64,000 bases of DNA from Iris pallida (GCA_029216955.1 JANAVB010031417.1:19954345-20018344); one strand, 5' to 3'. Positions 1-12,360 are shown, counted from the stretch's first letter. A program made the numbers and translations. The notes: generated from the sequence alone by a model not told the origin.

Positions 1-364
1 GGACAAAGTCTCAAAGTCACGCTGAGTTGATCAGGACAATATTTAAAAGTTACGCTGGGAGACAGCTCATCATTTTGTCAGAGGATCATTATGACTGACA
101 GCACGACAGTCGAAGAATGTCTTCTCGTATGCCACGTATGCACGAAACTCGAGAGATCACAACCGACTATTGCGTGACTTTTGAAATCTTCTTCAGCAAG
201 ACTCAGCCTTCGTCAAGTTGGCGTACCAAAAGAGCTTTTTGTCATTTAATGCGACTGACAAAAGCAATCACTGTCAGAGATTTTGTGTCAGTCGAGGCAC
301 GTTAAATCAAGACAGCTGGCAGTCCTGCCTCAATCGTGCGTGGATTTTGAGCCTTCTGGCTCAA

Positions 365-640
365 GTCTGCGTGTATTTTGAACTTATAAGTTCCTTCCTC
401 AAGTCTGCGTGTATTTTGAGATTTCTGTCTCAAGTTTGCGTAGATTCTGAAGTTTCATGCCCCACATCTGCGTGGATTTTGAAGCTTTCTACCCCAAGTC
501 TGCGTGGATTCTGAAGCTTTTTGCCCCAAGTCTGCGTGGATTCTGAAGTTTCTTGCCCCAAGTTTGCGTGAATTTTGAAGCTTTCTGCCCCAAGTCTGCG
601 TGGATTTCGTCTTCAACAAGCCTGCGTGGATTTCATCAAA
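365..640 (+). repeat. 32-bp tandem array with GCGTG core in U3 of Ogre-1
   Basis: About nine imperfect units of 32 bp, each with a (T)CTGCGTGGATT-like core followed by a CCCCAAG block; for example one unit starts at 499 and the next at 531. The array lies 200-480 bp upstream of the TATA box. It repeats in the right LTR (34638-34913). Its GCGTG core is part of the motif seen in gag, in the antisense gene intron and in Chromo-2 LTRs. Confidence 0.85.
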
Positions 641-842
641 TTGGAGTACGTGGCAGCCATGCCACTGATCTCTCGCCTGCGTGTCCTGTAACTTGCACAC
701 GACTCATGCATGATTGCCATGTGTCCAACAGTTACAGGCCACGTCCAGTAACTGCTCACAACCTTGCGTATGTTAAATCCTGCGTGATTTTCAACTAGGC
801 ACAGGTTGTGAAGACAGTTATCCTTTCAGTTATTTTTGACTC

Positions 843-850
843 TATAAATA
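843..850 (+). promoter_or_regulatory. TATA box of Ogre-1 LTR
   Basis: TATAAATA about 180 bp before the LTR end, inside CTCTATAAATAGAG. The right LTR has the same box at 35116-35123. Its position fits a U3 promoter driving the genomic RNA. Confidence 0.75.
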
Positions 851-1032
851 GAGTTCTTTTTCTCATTCATTGTACAGATACATAGTTATCTAACTTACTG
901 TCAAAATTTTGAGAGCTTTTCTTCTTCGCATAGTCCAAGGGATAAAGCGATCGTCTTCTAGATCGGATTCCTACAGTTGTAATTTTTCCAGATACACAAT
1001 AAATAAAGTGAATTTATTTATGGAAAACAAAT

Positions 1033-1050
1033 TGGCGACTCTGCTGGGGA
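1033..1050 (+). other. Primer binding site of Ogre-1
   Basis: An 18-base tract, TGGCGACTCTGCTGGGGA, three bases after the LTR end. The same tract occurs in Ogre-2 (26824-26841, and 14263-14280 with a changed first base). Published Ogre elements use a tRNA-Arg primer as I recall it; I have not aligned this to a tRNA. The site lies inside the gag reading frame. Confidence 0.8.
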
Positions 1051-1350
1051 AAACCATCTCCTCTTCTGAGATGGCAACAACTCAATGCAACACTTCGTCA
1101 GTCGGCTCGACGAAGAAGGTGATATCGATCCAATTCGATCAACTCGCCTACGAAGAAATGCAGCGGGCTAAGGGTGGCAAGCCCACTTCAGCCTCCATCA
1201 CCACTGCCAAGTCGAAGGGACGCTCTGTCTATGTCCCTAAGAATCAGTTGGCAGTCAATGGTGGAGTCTCTGCCACAGTGTCTACTCCTAACACTGGCAA
1301 AGACTCTACTGCAAGCATGCACACTCTGGTGCGCTCAAAGAAGACAGCAG

Positions 1351-1735
1351 TCAAAAGTCACGCTGACAGTACTGGCTCTTTAGCCAAACCTGTTCCAGCG
1401 TGCAATCTCAAAGTCAAAAGTCACGCTGACAGTACTGGCTCTTTAGCCAAACCTGTTCCAGCATACAATCTCAAAGTTAAAAGTCACGCTGACAGTGCTG
1501 GCTCTTTAGTCAAATCTGTTCCAGCGTACAGTCTCATATTCAAAAGTCACGCTGACAGTACTGGCTCCTTAGTCAAATCTGTTCCAGCGTGTATTTCCAA
1601 AGTCAAAAATCACGCTGACAGTACTGGTTCCTTAGCCAAATCTGTTTCAGCGTGTAATTCTAAAATCAAAAGTCACGCTAACAGCACTGGTTCTTTAACC
1701 AAGCCTATTTCAGCGTGTATTTCATCTAAGAAGAA
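1351..1735 (+). repeat. 63-bp in-frame coding repeats in Ogre-1 gag
   Basis: Six imperfect units of 63 bp (21 codons). Each begins with an AAAGTCACGCTGACAG-like block (residues KSHADS) and has CAGCGTG or CAGCGTA near its end. The GTCACGC core matches the LTR and intron motif, so the same DNA word is kept in coding and non-coding parts of the element. Confidence 0.88.
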
Positions 1736-4700
1736 TAGCTCTTTAGCTATCTCTTCTTCTTTGCCAAGTTCTACTAGAACTGGGAGTGGTCTTCCACACA
1801 AAGTCCCTTCGAAAAGAAATAACTCTTTAGTTGTTTCTTCTGCTCCTGTAGTCTTTACTTCAGGAACATCTTTGACTGACAATTTTATTAGTCAAAGAAA
1901 AGGAGATGGTCTTTTGACTACTCTTCCTTCTGGACATTCTATGTCTCAAAACTTGAATAAGTCTAAGAAGAAACATTCTTTAATGTCTTCTTCTATGACT
2001 TCTTCAAATTGGGCACAGAATTTGTCTAGAAAGGGTCTGTTACCAACTCCTAATCAAGGGGGTGGTTTAACTCTTCCTTCTCTGCAAATATCCAGATCAA
2101 TGGAAGGAAAACTCCAAGTTTTAAAAACCAATGTGTTACCTCCAACTGATCTAAGAACAAAACTTAATCAAACCCGTTTGGGGAGCACTTCTGGTGTTAA
2201 GAAACCACATCAATCGGAAATGAAGATAAAAGATCCGGATGCAGAGTATGCTAGAAATTATGTGGCTCATATTAATCACTCCCTGTATAATCAAGAGCCA
2301 TCAAAATCCAAGAACCAGAAATATATTCCTAAAAATACACAAAGATTGTTCTCTGATGTACCTCAGTCGTCACAGACAGATTTACGAGAACACCTTCAAC
2401 AGAAGAGAAGGAATAATTCTATGACAATGGATCATGCTGAATGTGACTTCCAGCCAAGAGTCATAATTCAATGCAGATGTCAATCAATGGTTCAGGACTA
2501 TGTTGATCATGAATGTGATTTCCAGCCGAGAGTCACAATGCAATGCAGATGTCAAACAAAACGACAATCTGTCTTCAATCGGATTCAGTGTGAACCTATG
2601 CCTGATGAAGATGAGCCTTTGTTTGCTTCTGTCAACATAACCTCTCGGGATACTGGGGGTAGAGATGATAGTCCAGATGGAGTATATAGAGGCACAAGAG
2701 CAAGAGTCCTGGCCTCTAGTCAAAGAACTTTGATCTCTGAAGATGATTCTGAATTCCTTGGAGAATCTAACTTCCCACCTCTTTCTACTGAGGGTAGTTC
2801 TCCTATAATTGACTTTGATGCACAAAGCAATGATTCAGAACAAACGACATCCACCAGTTCATCAGTAATCCCTCGTACAGTTACGACTTATATGGTTGAT
2901 AGGAATACTGATGAACCGTCTTCTTCCTTGACTCCTCAAGAACAAAGAATTGCCTCTTTGGAACAGCAAATGAAATCCATGGCTGATACTATGAAGTCGA
3001 TGTATGAACTCATGGCAACTCAGATGCAAAATCGACAGATTGTACCAGATGCTATACCAATTGACACTGGTGTAAGTCCAGTACAAGTTCCTCCAGCAGT
3101 ACAATCCAATACTCCTGGACCAGCTCAACCAAATCCTAGTCTCTCTGGAGCTGGGGGTAGTGCTTATAATGCTGTTCCTCCTCCCAACTATTCTCTACAA
3201 GCTACAACTCCACAATCTTCCAGAGTCGTTAGTGAAGAATTGAGGAATCTCAAAACTCAATTCGAGGCATTCAAACAGAAGGATGGTTTACAAAGGTTAG
3301 GCATCAAGCAACCTTATCCGATAGAATGGAAGCAAGTATCGTATCCTCCTAAATACAAGCCTCCTACTATTTCCTTCTATGATGGAACCACTTCTCCAAG
3401 TCAGTTTATTAATCACTTTGAAGTGATGACTGACCAACTGCAACCAAGCGACGCCCTCCTTACTCGGGTGTTTGTTGGATGTCTCAAGGGAACGGCTTAT
3501 GAATGGTATAGAAGTCTCCCAGATGGGTGTATTACCTCATTTGCCGGTTTCAAACAAATGTTTCTTGAACGGTTCTATGAAGGGCTTAATGACATGACTA
3601 TGTCAGCTCTTATTAGAATCAAGCAGAAAAATAATGAAACTACAGAGGATTTTATTGAACGGTTTCGAAGAGAAGCTCTGAAGATGCCTCTTGGAACTCC
3701 TGATGCTGTCACCATCGACACATGCAAATCAAATTTATTACCCATCATCAGCATGTGGACATGATTCACCCAATTTCAAGACTGGCCTTCTTTTATAGTT
3801 AGTGCCAAGGCCGCAGAAATTAGTACTGAAACCTTTAAAGGTTTAGGAGTGCAGATGACTCCCAAAGAAACAGGTCAAGGTACTAACAATAATGCTAAAA
3901 ACAATGCTCTCAAGGGAAAAGAAACTCTTGAAATTAATCTTCAGAGCAAAGATGCATCAACTGTTCAAACTTCTCCTACTTCTACAACCCAACAAACAAG
4001 AGCACCTCGCCCTAAAGAAGAATACTCTTTTGATGACGACGATGTCCTTGGTATCTTTGAATGTCTGTTGAAAGGTGATAAAATACAATTACCTGAAATC
4101 AAGAAACCTGATGAAGCTGGTAAGACGGATCATCCTAAATACTGTCCATACCACAGAATGCTGGGTCATACAATTCGTACATGTTATGTACTGAAAGGAA
4201 AGATCCAAGAAATGATTAAATCTGGAGCTATCTCCCTTACTCCAAAAGAGAAAACCGTCAGCACCAATGTCGTCTCTATGCAATTCGGAGATTTTCCTCC
4301 TCAGCTCCTTGAAATCGGGATCGTTCCTATTCCCAAGGTGACTCTTGATATAGTAAATATTCCTCCTCCACAATCTGAAGGATTGGTGCCAATTACTATG
4401 GAAACAGGAGAAATCATGTGGATTCATCCTGATCTAGTGGCAGATTTTGAATCGCCTTCTCCTCAAAAGACTACTTCTCGAAAGTCCAAGAAGGCTGGAA
4501 AGATTAAGTCATGTTATATGACTTCTCTTGGATCTATCTCTGACACAGAGCCAAAAGAGAAGGAAGAAGCACTTGCTGGTGCTACTCGAACAGGGAAATC
4601 TTATTTAAAGGATTATTCCAAGAATCCTGAGGATACTCCTGATATCCCTCCTGCTGACAAAGATGCTCCTAATGTTCCTCCTGAAGAAGAATCATCCACT

Positions 4701-6730
4701 GCACCTGTTCCTTCAACTGCACCAGTTGAACCTGCTCCTTCCAAGCTCATAGCTCTTGAGAAAGGCAAACAACAGGCTCGATTTGATAAGCCAATCAAGA
4801 AGTCCTCTCCTCTTGGACTTCAGAAGCCTTATAACTTCGACATTTTAGCTCAACTTGCTAATACTCCAGCTAGAATGTCCCTCTTTGAACTTCTATGTCT
4901 CTCCAAAGAGACTCGGGAGACTTTAAGTGAAGCACTTCTTCAGGCTGACTCCTGTCTTGCACAGTTAAAGAAGCCAGATGCAGAACCTGCCACTTGCTTA
5001 CATTGCAACAGTGTATTGGAGATTATCCCAAATATCACCTTTACATAAGATGACATGCTACTGGAGGATAATCGACATGATCGGCCTCTCTATTACACCG
5101 GTTATATCGATACAATGAAGATAGATCGTTTCCTCATTGATCCAGGGTCTGCTATAAGCATAATGCCAAAGAGTTTGTTGGATGAACTAAAAATTCCTCT
5201 TCACAAGCTTTCCAAGACAGTTACTACTATCCTGGGATTCAATCAAAGCAGGAGTGAGCCCTTGGGAAAGATTCACCTGAAACTTCAGATAGGTGATTTC
5301 AGATCCAAAGTAACTTTCTATGTGATCGAGATCGTGTGATCTTACAATCTTCTTTTGGGGAGGCCATTTCTTTATGAAAATAATGTGGTGCCTTCTACTC
5401 TTCATCAGTGTTTCAAATACATTGATAGCAATGGAAGAGTACAAAAAGAAGTTGCTGATATAAACCCTTTCTATGGGGTTGAAGCTTATTTCAATGATTC
5501 TCGGATGTACAAAGAAGAGTATACAAGGGTAATACAAGCTATGGAGAAAGAGGATTCACAAAGTAAGACTTTAATAATCCCTGTTAAAGGTCGAACTACT
5601 CAGCAACAATCTCCCAAACCCTCTGGAGAAGGTTCTTTCATCATTCCAGTGAGTGGACGAATTTCTCCATTACCTCAGTCGTCTACTCAAGATACACTGA
5701 TCATTCCTGTCAGTGGGCGTACTAAAGTTCCTGTATCTTCACATATAAAACATGATACTCTAGTAATCCCAGTTGGAGGGCAGACTACTCTTCTATTTCA
5801 AACTTCAAGGGAGCTCACCTCTTCTGAGCCATTTGTTATCGATCTTAATCGAAACAAAGCTTCTTCTCGTTCTTCTTCTCTCCCTTTAGTCATTGATTTG
5901 GCTAAGATCTCTAAGGCTCAGCCTTCTCCCAATGTAAATACTACTGCTTTTGAATTTAATGAAAAGTCTCCATCTTTGCAGTATGTTGATGTGTGTAATT
6001 GTGTTCATAGTTATTTACATTTGTTAGATGACTTGAGCACAATAACCATAGGAGTTGTACAGACTGTTCATACAGATGTATCCTTAGAACCAGTACAATC
6101 TTCATACTTTCTAGTTCCCAGCAGAAAGCCAGGAGACATCCCGATATTCTTCTACAAAGGGCCCCAAAATCCTTCTGATTTAGAAGACGAGGACAAAAAC
6201 GATGATACTGGAAGATTACAACTACGTCGTTATAGTCAGCAATCTAAAGACATCATTAAAAATATGGGCTATGACTTCAGAACTGGCCTCAATAGTGGAA
6301 AAGGAAGAAAAATGCCTGTCCGGATCCCTCCTCTGAAATATAGGAGAACGAAATGCGGATTGGGCTATACTGCTCCTACTCCTTTTATCAATATTGTTCA
6401 TGAAGATCCCGAATCTGACGAAGATAAGAGATCTGATTCTTCTAGTACTACCTCTTGGGATTCCGATACAAGTATCGGTGATTTCTACTGTAACATTCTG
6501 TCTTCCAACATGGTCTCTATTGACCGTTCTGAAGAAAGTGACGAAGACGAAGATGAGTTTGAAATCTCACCTGAATCAGAACAATGGGCCCAAAGGTTAG
6601 ATAATCAATGGGAGTTCCGATTTGAGCAAAAGGAACCTCCGACTGAAGATAAACTTGTTCAAATAGATGTTGGTGAAGAGGGATCCCCTAAGCCAATATT
6701 TATTAGTGAAAGTCTTTCAAATAACGAAGT

Positions 6731-7203
6731 GATACATTCATCCGACGGTTTATCCGTTCATTTATTACCACCCGACGGTTCACCCGTTCATTATCACCTG
6801 ACGGTTCATCCGTTCATTTATTGTCATCCGATCATTTCGATATCTGTTATCCCTAGTGGAAATAGATATTCTATATTGTATTATTTTCTTAGCAAATTTG
6901 ATATCTAGAAAATCATGTCCATATTACCTCTGAATTTTCTATCTCAGTATCATATTTATGAAAATGATATCTAGTCTTTTGATTCTCGAGTCCAAAGATC
7001 ATGAAAAATTGAGTTCAAAGATATTTTTATGTCTGAATTCTATTTTTTTCTAATCAGTATTAAACTAAGATCATCTCTGGTTTAATATCATCTGATAGAA
7101 TTACAAAGTTCATTTGTATATTCTATTCTATTGAAATGTGTCATGTATTATTTACCTCTGAACATATTTTCTATGAATCTATCATTACCAAAACATCAAA
7201 ACC
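6731..7203 (+). other. 3' non-coding remnant of Ogre-1 next to deletion scar
   Basis: Three 27-30 bp repeats around CCGACGGTT (6740-6830), then AT-rich DNA with scattered ATTACCTCTGAA-like phrases. Similar phrases mark the 3' non-coding region of Ogre-2 (22809-24778). I infer that a deletion joined the end of the protease linker directly to the 3' region, removing RT, RNase H and integrase. Bases 7199-7203 (AAACC) are the target duplication of Chromo-1. Confidence 0.65.
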
Positions 7204-8164
7204 TGTCACGCCCCAGAACCAGAATACTGGAGAGCGGGGGCAGACATAGCCAGCTACGTATAACGGAATAGGATCCACCCCGCTATACGGTCACGGCTGT
7301 CTAGATATGTGAGGGTTTCACTACAATCCATCAGTCTCTTAAGGTCATAAAATAGCCTATTGTCTCAATCTCAACCAACTAATAATAGTTACAAGATATC
7401 AGACCACCAAATACACAATAGTAAGGCGTCCTATACATTATATATTCGGAATGATCATGAAGCTAGTCGTTACAAAATGTGAGGACTAGCAAGAGTTCAG
7501 TCTTACATGATCAACCCCAGGGCTTGTCAATCATGTTACAGTCCGTAGGCAGACAGTAAGTAAGTACAATCGAGCTAACACTTGCTCATCGGCTAAACGC
7601 CTCAAAAGAATAATTTACAATATTACAGTAGGAGAACAAAAGAAACCCACTCGAAGTCCTGGTTACGCCTGGTGACCACCATCGGGCTGGAAAGCAGGGA
7701 GATCCTTTGGTGCTGCTCCGGTATCTGGCCATACAAAACCAGCTGGGTCAGACCCCAGAAAGAGCAAGTGCCACAAAGGAGGCTTCACTTAGGAACTAAA
7801 ACCAGCAAATTATTTGCATTCAACATGTAAGAAAACAACAATAAGTAACACCGATTGAGGTTTGTGCACTACCAATGCACTTATCCCAATCAGAGAAAAT
7901 AATTAAGAGAAGCATCATTGACATAAAAGAACTGGAGAATCATGCTAAATAAAATATAACTGGACAATATATGAAGAGAAAACGAAGGTACTATTCCGGA
8001 AGCCAGGTTACAATCCTTAAACCAAACAAGGACCGAGATTGTAACCCTTCGCCTGAACAGAACTCAGTCTCTGATCATTTATTGCTAAAGGTGACAATCA
8101 TTAAGGTGAAAAGGATAGAGTACAATGATAAAAGTGACAATGAAGAGTACAATACACTAGAGTA

Positions 8165-8545
8165 ACAATAAGGTACAATCGTTATAGTAGCAATCTAGAG
8201 TGACAATCTTTATAGTGACAATCTGGAGTGACAATCATTATAGTGACAATCTGGAGTGACAATCATTCAATCATTCTGGTACAATCTTGCAATCAATTAC
8301 TTCTAGACAATACTATACTGGACTAGACTCCATCCAATCAATCACGGCCAATCATTGCCTACGGCTTTCTACATTAACTAACTAGGGTTATCACAATCCT
8401 AGTTACTAGCAAGATGCAATGAGATGCTCCAAGTAGTCACAGGCCCTGCAGCTATCCAGGTTATCCAGGCAATCATTATAGTGACAATCTAGAGAGTACA
8501 ATACATTAGAGTGACAATAGAGTTCAATCATTTAAGTGACAATGG
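8165..8545. repeat. GTGACAATC tandem repeats in Chromo-1 LTR
   Basis: Short repeats of about 17 and 33 bp around GTGACAATC(A/T)TTATA and CTGGAGTGACAATC, densest at 8165-8280 and recurring at 8470-8545. No coding sense. Confidence 0.7.
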
Positions 8546-9094
8546 CGGGTGCCCCACATAACAGTGGGCTGGAAATGTGCCCTACTCGTCGGCAGGCTAC
8601 AAGTCCAATCATTAGCGGCCGGGATAACGAGATCGCCTGTAACTGGGGAACATCTCTTCATGTCTAATGAATTATACTAGTCATTAACCTTAGTCCATTT
8701 CAGTAGGTACTCCTGACCGTGGTACTCAGGAGTCCCCTCCTAGACATGATGCAAGACAGGACTGGATTATTTGTACAAGCACAATCGCCCACGGTGTCCA
8801 GGTAATTATACAGGTCATGTCATGTCAGGTAGCCGTCGCAACAGCTATTTGGGATAATCATGTCAGGTTTATCATATCAAGTGTACTAGTCAGGAGTGCG
8901 CCACGACGGGCCACTATCAGGTCATGTCAGGTTATTATATCAGGAGTGCTCCACTACGGGTCACTATCATGTCATGTTCAATTATCAATTCCAAACATAT
9001 CAAATAAATTCATGATTTTCAAGTTCAGGACAAAAGGCGTAAGGATATAAAATGGACGGAAAATATCTAATAAAATATCAATATTCAGGGCTAT

Positions 9095-9690
9095 AGGAGA
9101 GCCATGTGGCTAAAGCATATGCGGTCAGGAAAAGGTAAGACTCATGCGGCTGGATGAGAAATGCCCATGCGGCTGAATGGGGTCAGGCGCATGCGGCTAA
9201 TAAGGGAAAAGCCCCTGCGGCCAAGAAGGGGTTCGGGTCCATGCGGCTGGGAAGTGTGGAGATGGGGGTTCATGCGGCTGGCGGGGAGGGGTGGACCCTA
9301 TGCGGATAAGAATATTCTTGGCCCCATGCGGCTGAGATCAATCGAATCCATACAGCACAGGGTTCAAAAACCCATGCGGCTGGAATCAATTGGATCCATG
9401 CGGCCCGATCAATTGAGTCCATACGGCTCAATCAATCGAGTCCATGCGGCTGGGTCCAAGCAAGGGTCATGCGACTCAGGAATGTGGTGCTTATGCGGCC
9501 AGCGGGAGATGTGTCATATGCGGCTGCGACTCAAGTGGTGGGAGCTCATGCGGCTAAGATAATTCATACGGCTCAGAAGAGTACAAGGGCGCATATGCAG
9601 CCAAGTGGGAAAAGTCCATACGGCCAAGAATGAGACTCAGCCTATGCGGCTGAATCACTTGCCGCATGAATTGTCATGCGGTCAAGTCAA
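9095..9690. repeat. CATGCGGCT array in Chromo-1 LTR
   Basis: About 14 exact ATGCGGC words plus several one-base variants (ATACGGC, CTGCGGC, ATGCGAC) at irregular spacing, mostly 25-45 bp apart. One is in reverse (GCCGCATG at 9661). The same word is repeated in Ogre-2 and in the LTR fragment at 40429-41864. Open frames across this stretch come from the repeat and are not genes. Confidence 0.88.
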
Positions 9691-10509
9691 GTCCAAGCAC
9701 AGTTCATCTTCTCCAAATTTCTGAGAAGATGAACACCATGAAAGCCAAGTTCTCAAGCTCCACAACTCCATCATCCGGAGTCCAAATCAGAACTTCCATA
9801 GGTCAAAATGGGGTAGAACGAAATTCTCTACAACATGGAACCATCAAAACTCGAAAATAACCAGATTAAGTAGATCAAAACCCAAAAAATTCGAAAATAA
9901 TGTAAATATAGATCTTCAAGAATCTAGCCATGGAAAATGAAAATGCCAAGTTCTAAAGTAAGTTAAAATGCTGCAAGGAAGAGAATTGAAACAATAAAAT
10001 TGGGTTCATCCATGAAGCAAGATGCACTTGCCTAGACCTCTTTTCCTGGTAGGTGGAGAGTTAATGGAGGAGAAGAAGAAGAGAAGTAATGAGGAGAGAG
10101 AAGGAAGTTGGGGTAATAAATACTATGGGTGGTGGTAGGTAGGGGGTTCACCCCTTGGTTCTTGATGAACCAAGGCAACCAAGCCTAGCCGAACCAAACC
10201 AACCCCAGGAATAAACCAAGCCAAGATAAACCAAGGTGAACCAAGTCAAGGCCAATAAACTCTCTCTAGCAATTTAAACCAAATGAATCATGAAATAACC
10301 CAAGCCTCACTAATCCAAAATAAACCAATGAACCATTAAAACCATTTAAACTATCAATGCCAATAAAACCAAGCCAGTACAAAATAAACCAAGATAACTA
10401 ATCATGACTAAATAAAATATGGGTCCAAAACACGTATACGTACACTAAATACGTATCACGAATTTGGGGCATTACATCCTACCCACCTTAAAAGAATTCC
10501 GTCCTCGAA

Positions 10510-10925
10510 ATTTAATCAAGAGGCTAGAGATGTAAGGGAAAGCTATTCTATCATAGGCAATCTACCACTACCAATCAATCATACAATCATTCATGCAAGC
10601 AAGGATTCGAAGCGTAAGGCATAAGAAAGATATTACACCCTACGAGCCAAGCCGATTGGGATAACGTGATCGGATATCATCCTCACACTCCCATGTTTGA
10701 CTCTCCCAAGGAGCGATGAACTCAAGCAAACACGAACTAAGCTAATAGTCTTGCGCTTGAGGTCTCCCTCTTTGGTCAAACATGGATACGGGCCTATCCT
10801 CATACGAAAAGGTTGGTACCAATAACCAGTTTCGAATGACCTAGGATATGGCTCGGGTCCGGGATATTCCGTCGCAATTAGGATACATGAAATACGTCAT
10901 GCACCCCGTATAACGACGGTAGAAA
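10510..10925 (-). pseudogene. pol: C-terminal remnant of Chromo-1 pol
   Basis: Read on minus it resembles the end of pol in Chromo-2 (54740-55030): a [12 protein letters not shown] phrase, PDPSH, VIGTNL, then SLGES and YPI. These belong to the integrase tail and the chromodomain-like end. Several stops break it. It is joined directly to gag, so everything from protease to the integrase core has been deleted. Confidence 0.75.
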
Positions 10926-12229
10926 AACAAGATGAGAGGACACATATACCTCTCGGCCGATTATGAACCTGAGCCTGGGCTAGGGCAAACTGCCGCGGGT
11001 TCTGTTGCTGGAAAGTCTGGGCTTGAGTCGGCAATGGCCTCGGGAACGGGAACTGCTGTGGTTGGTGAACTGGAGCTGGTGCTGGTGCTGGTCCCCTAAC
11101 CGAGGGACTAGATACTGTCAATGCTGAATCAACTCTGAATGGACAGGACCCCACCCTATGGTCCGGTGCTCCACATAATAAACACAATCCCAACGCCTTG
11201 CGACACTCCACTTCCACGTGTCCAGGTTTCCCACAATAAGAACAGCCCACGACGGAAGACTGCGCTTGCTTCTGTTTCTGCTGAGAGTACGTCGGGGTTG
11301 AGTGCTGGACCGATGTCACTGAGGCCGCTCACCTCGGAGCTCCAATTGTTAAAGCCCTGGCTGCCGGGGCTGGGGCTGAAGACTGATTCATTTGACTATG
11401 GGACCGCTTCCGACCTTCGGTCCTGTCCACTATTCGCTGGAAGGTATACTCGTGCCTCCTTGCTGCTCGCAACACCGCATCATAGGTCTGATGCTCGAAC
11501 TGTTCTACTGCCAATATAATCTCCAGGTGAAGTCCCTGCTGGAACCTCTGTGCTCTGTCAAACTCGGTTGCCACCAAGGTGGGAGCAAACCGACTGAGTC
11601 TGGAAAACTAGGCCGCATAACCGTCGACCGTCCTCCCCATATGCTTAAGATTACTGAACCTGGTCTGCAAGTCATATCGAGCCACTGTATCATAATACTT
11701 GGTCTGGAACTTTTTGCTGAACACTGCCCAGGGGACAGGTGTTGCTAATCCCACTGCTTGTGCGGCCCACCAACTGCGGGCTAGATCCAATAACTGTAGG
11801 CGCACCACAACCACCTTCTCTTCTTCTGGAATCTTTGCGGCTTCGAGAATCACCTCTATATCCTGTAGCCAAGCATCGGCAGCAATGGCATCCTCGCTGC
11901 CATCGAAGAAGGGAGGGTCCAGGCGCTTGAAACTGTTGACCGTACTGTTCCCTCGGGGTCCACTTCTATTCAGAGCATCTTCCACTGCCTGGTGCAAGGC
12001 ATCGCCTCTACGATCCTGGGAAGCTAACAATGATCGGATGAGACCCACCAAAGTGCCATCATCAGGATCTGCAGGCTGGACTGGCGGCTCTCCTCCAGTA
12101 GGTACAACTCGGAAGGCTGCTCCTGAGTGCTGGGCCTGATCTTCTGGTTGCTGCTGGTCCACGGGAGGTGATCTGCCTTGCTGATCGGCAGGTCCAGGTT
12201 CAATGCCGCTGAAGAAGACGACATGGGAA
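10926..12229 (-). pseudogene. gag: gag of Chromo-1, two stops, 5' end cut by Ogre-2
   Basis: The retrotransposon gag capsid region lies at about 11390-12000 on minus (FFDGSEDAIAADAWL, YAA, RLSRFAP, RFQQGLH) and two CCHC knuckles at 11130-11230 (CSYCGKPGHVEVEC and CLLCGAPDHRVGSC). A TAG at 11608 replaces the Glu codon expected after YAA, and a TGA lies at 11329. The start is lost because Ogre-2 begins at 12230. Gag would form the particle and bind RNA. Confidence 0.85.
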
Positions 12230-12257
12230 TGTAGAAGCATGGAAAATATTGCTTTTA

Positions 12258-12308
12258 GTCCCACATCGAAAAGGAGAAGAAGAAAGGGCTTACTCTATTA
12301 TATAAATA
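12258..12308 (+). promoter_or_regulatory. snRNA-type USE and TATA in Ogre-2 LTR
   Basis: GTCCCACATCG at 12258-12268 fits the plant snRNA upstream sequence element (RTCCCACATCG). TATAAATA follows at 12301-12308 after a 32-bp gap. In plant snRNA genes a gap of about this size goes with RNA polymerase II and a gap about 10 bp shorter with polymerase III. The downstream sequence does not resemble an snRNA. The right LTR keeps the arrangement at 24818-24868. Confidence 0.65.
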
Positions 12309-12360
12309 GAGCCCCCTTACCTCCTTTGAAAAGGGCACCAACTTCTTTTCCCTCCTTCCA

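Larger units (their letters stand above)
1..1029 (+). repeat. Left LTR of Ogre-1 (first 38 bases outside window)
   Basis: Matches 34274-35302 without indels. It ends in CA at 1028-1029, three bases before the PBS. The start has a direct repeat around GTCACGCTGAG, the middle has a 32-bp tandem array (365-640), and a TATA box lies at 843-850. The last ten bases hold the ATG that opens gag. Confidence 0.92.
1020..6730 (+). pseudogene. gag-pro: gag-protease of Ogre-1, three in-frame stops, RT onward deleted
   Basis: I start it at the ATG at 1020, in the last ten bases of the LTR, because Ogre-2 opens at the same place. One frame runs to 6730, broken by TGA at 3762, TAA at 5046 and TGA at 5337; each stop replaces a sense codon of the Ogre-2 homologue. 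In order: a variable N-terminus with six 21-residue repeats (1351-1735), a coiled region near 2930-3010, capsid-like sequence (about 3300-3740), a CHHC knuckle (C-x2-H-x4-H-x4-C, about 4140-4185), and an aspartic protease with DPGSA near 5140. An acidic linker follows, then homology ends just after KPIFISESL at about 6725, where RT should begin. Gag would form the particle and protease would mature it; this copy can make neither intact pol nor a full precursor. Confidence 0.88.
7204..10476 (-). repeat. 3' LTR of Chromo-1 (3273 bp)
   Basis: Bounded by TGTCACG at 7204 and CATTACA ending at 10476 as read on +. A polypurine-type tract (read on minus as CTTTTAAGGTGGG) lies just outside at 10480-10495, typical of plant chromoviruses. 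The LTR holds a GTGACAATC tandem block (8165-8545) and a CATGCGGCT array (9095-9690). Its right third is repeated at 27762-28770. A minus-strand TATTTAT near 10115-10125 is a possible TATA. Confidence 0.85.

Noticed and set aside
8817..9050. Small frames in the Chromo-1 LTR (also 7971-8165)
   Set aside because: Short, repeat-derived, no start context or homology.
9095..9690. CRISPR-like array of CATGCGGCT repeats
   Set aside because: The repeat is too short, spacing is irregular, the DNA is a plant LTR and no cas-like gene is present.
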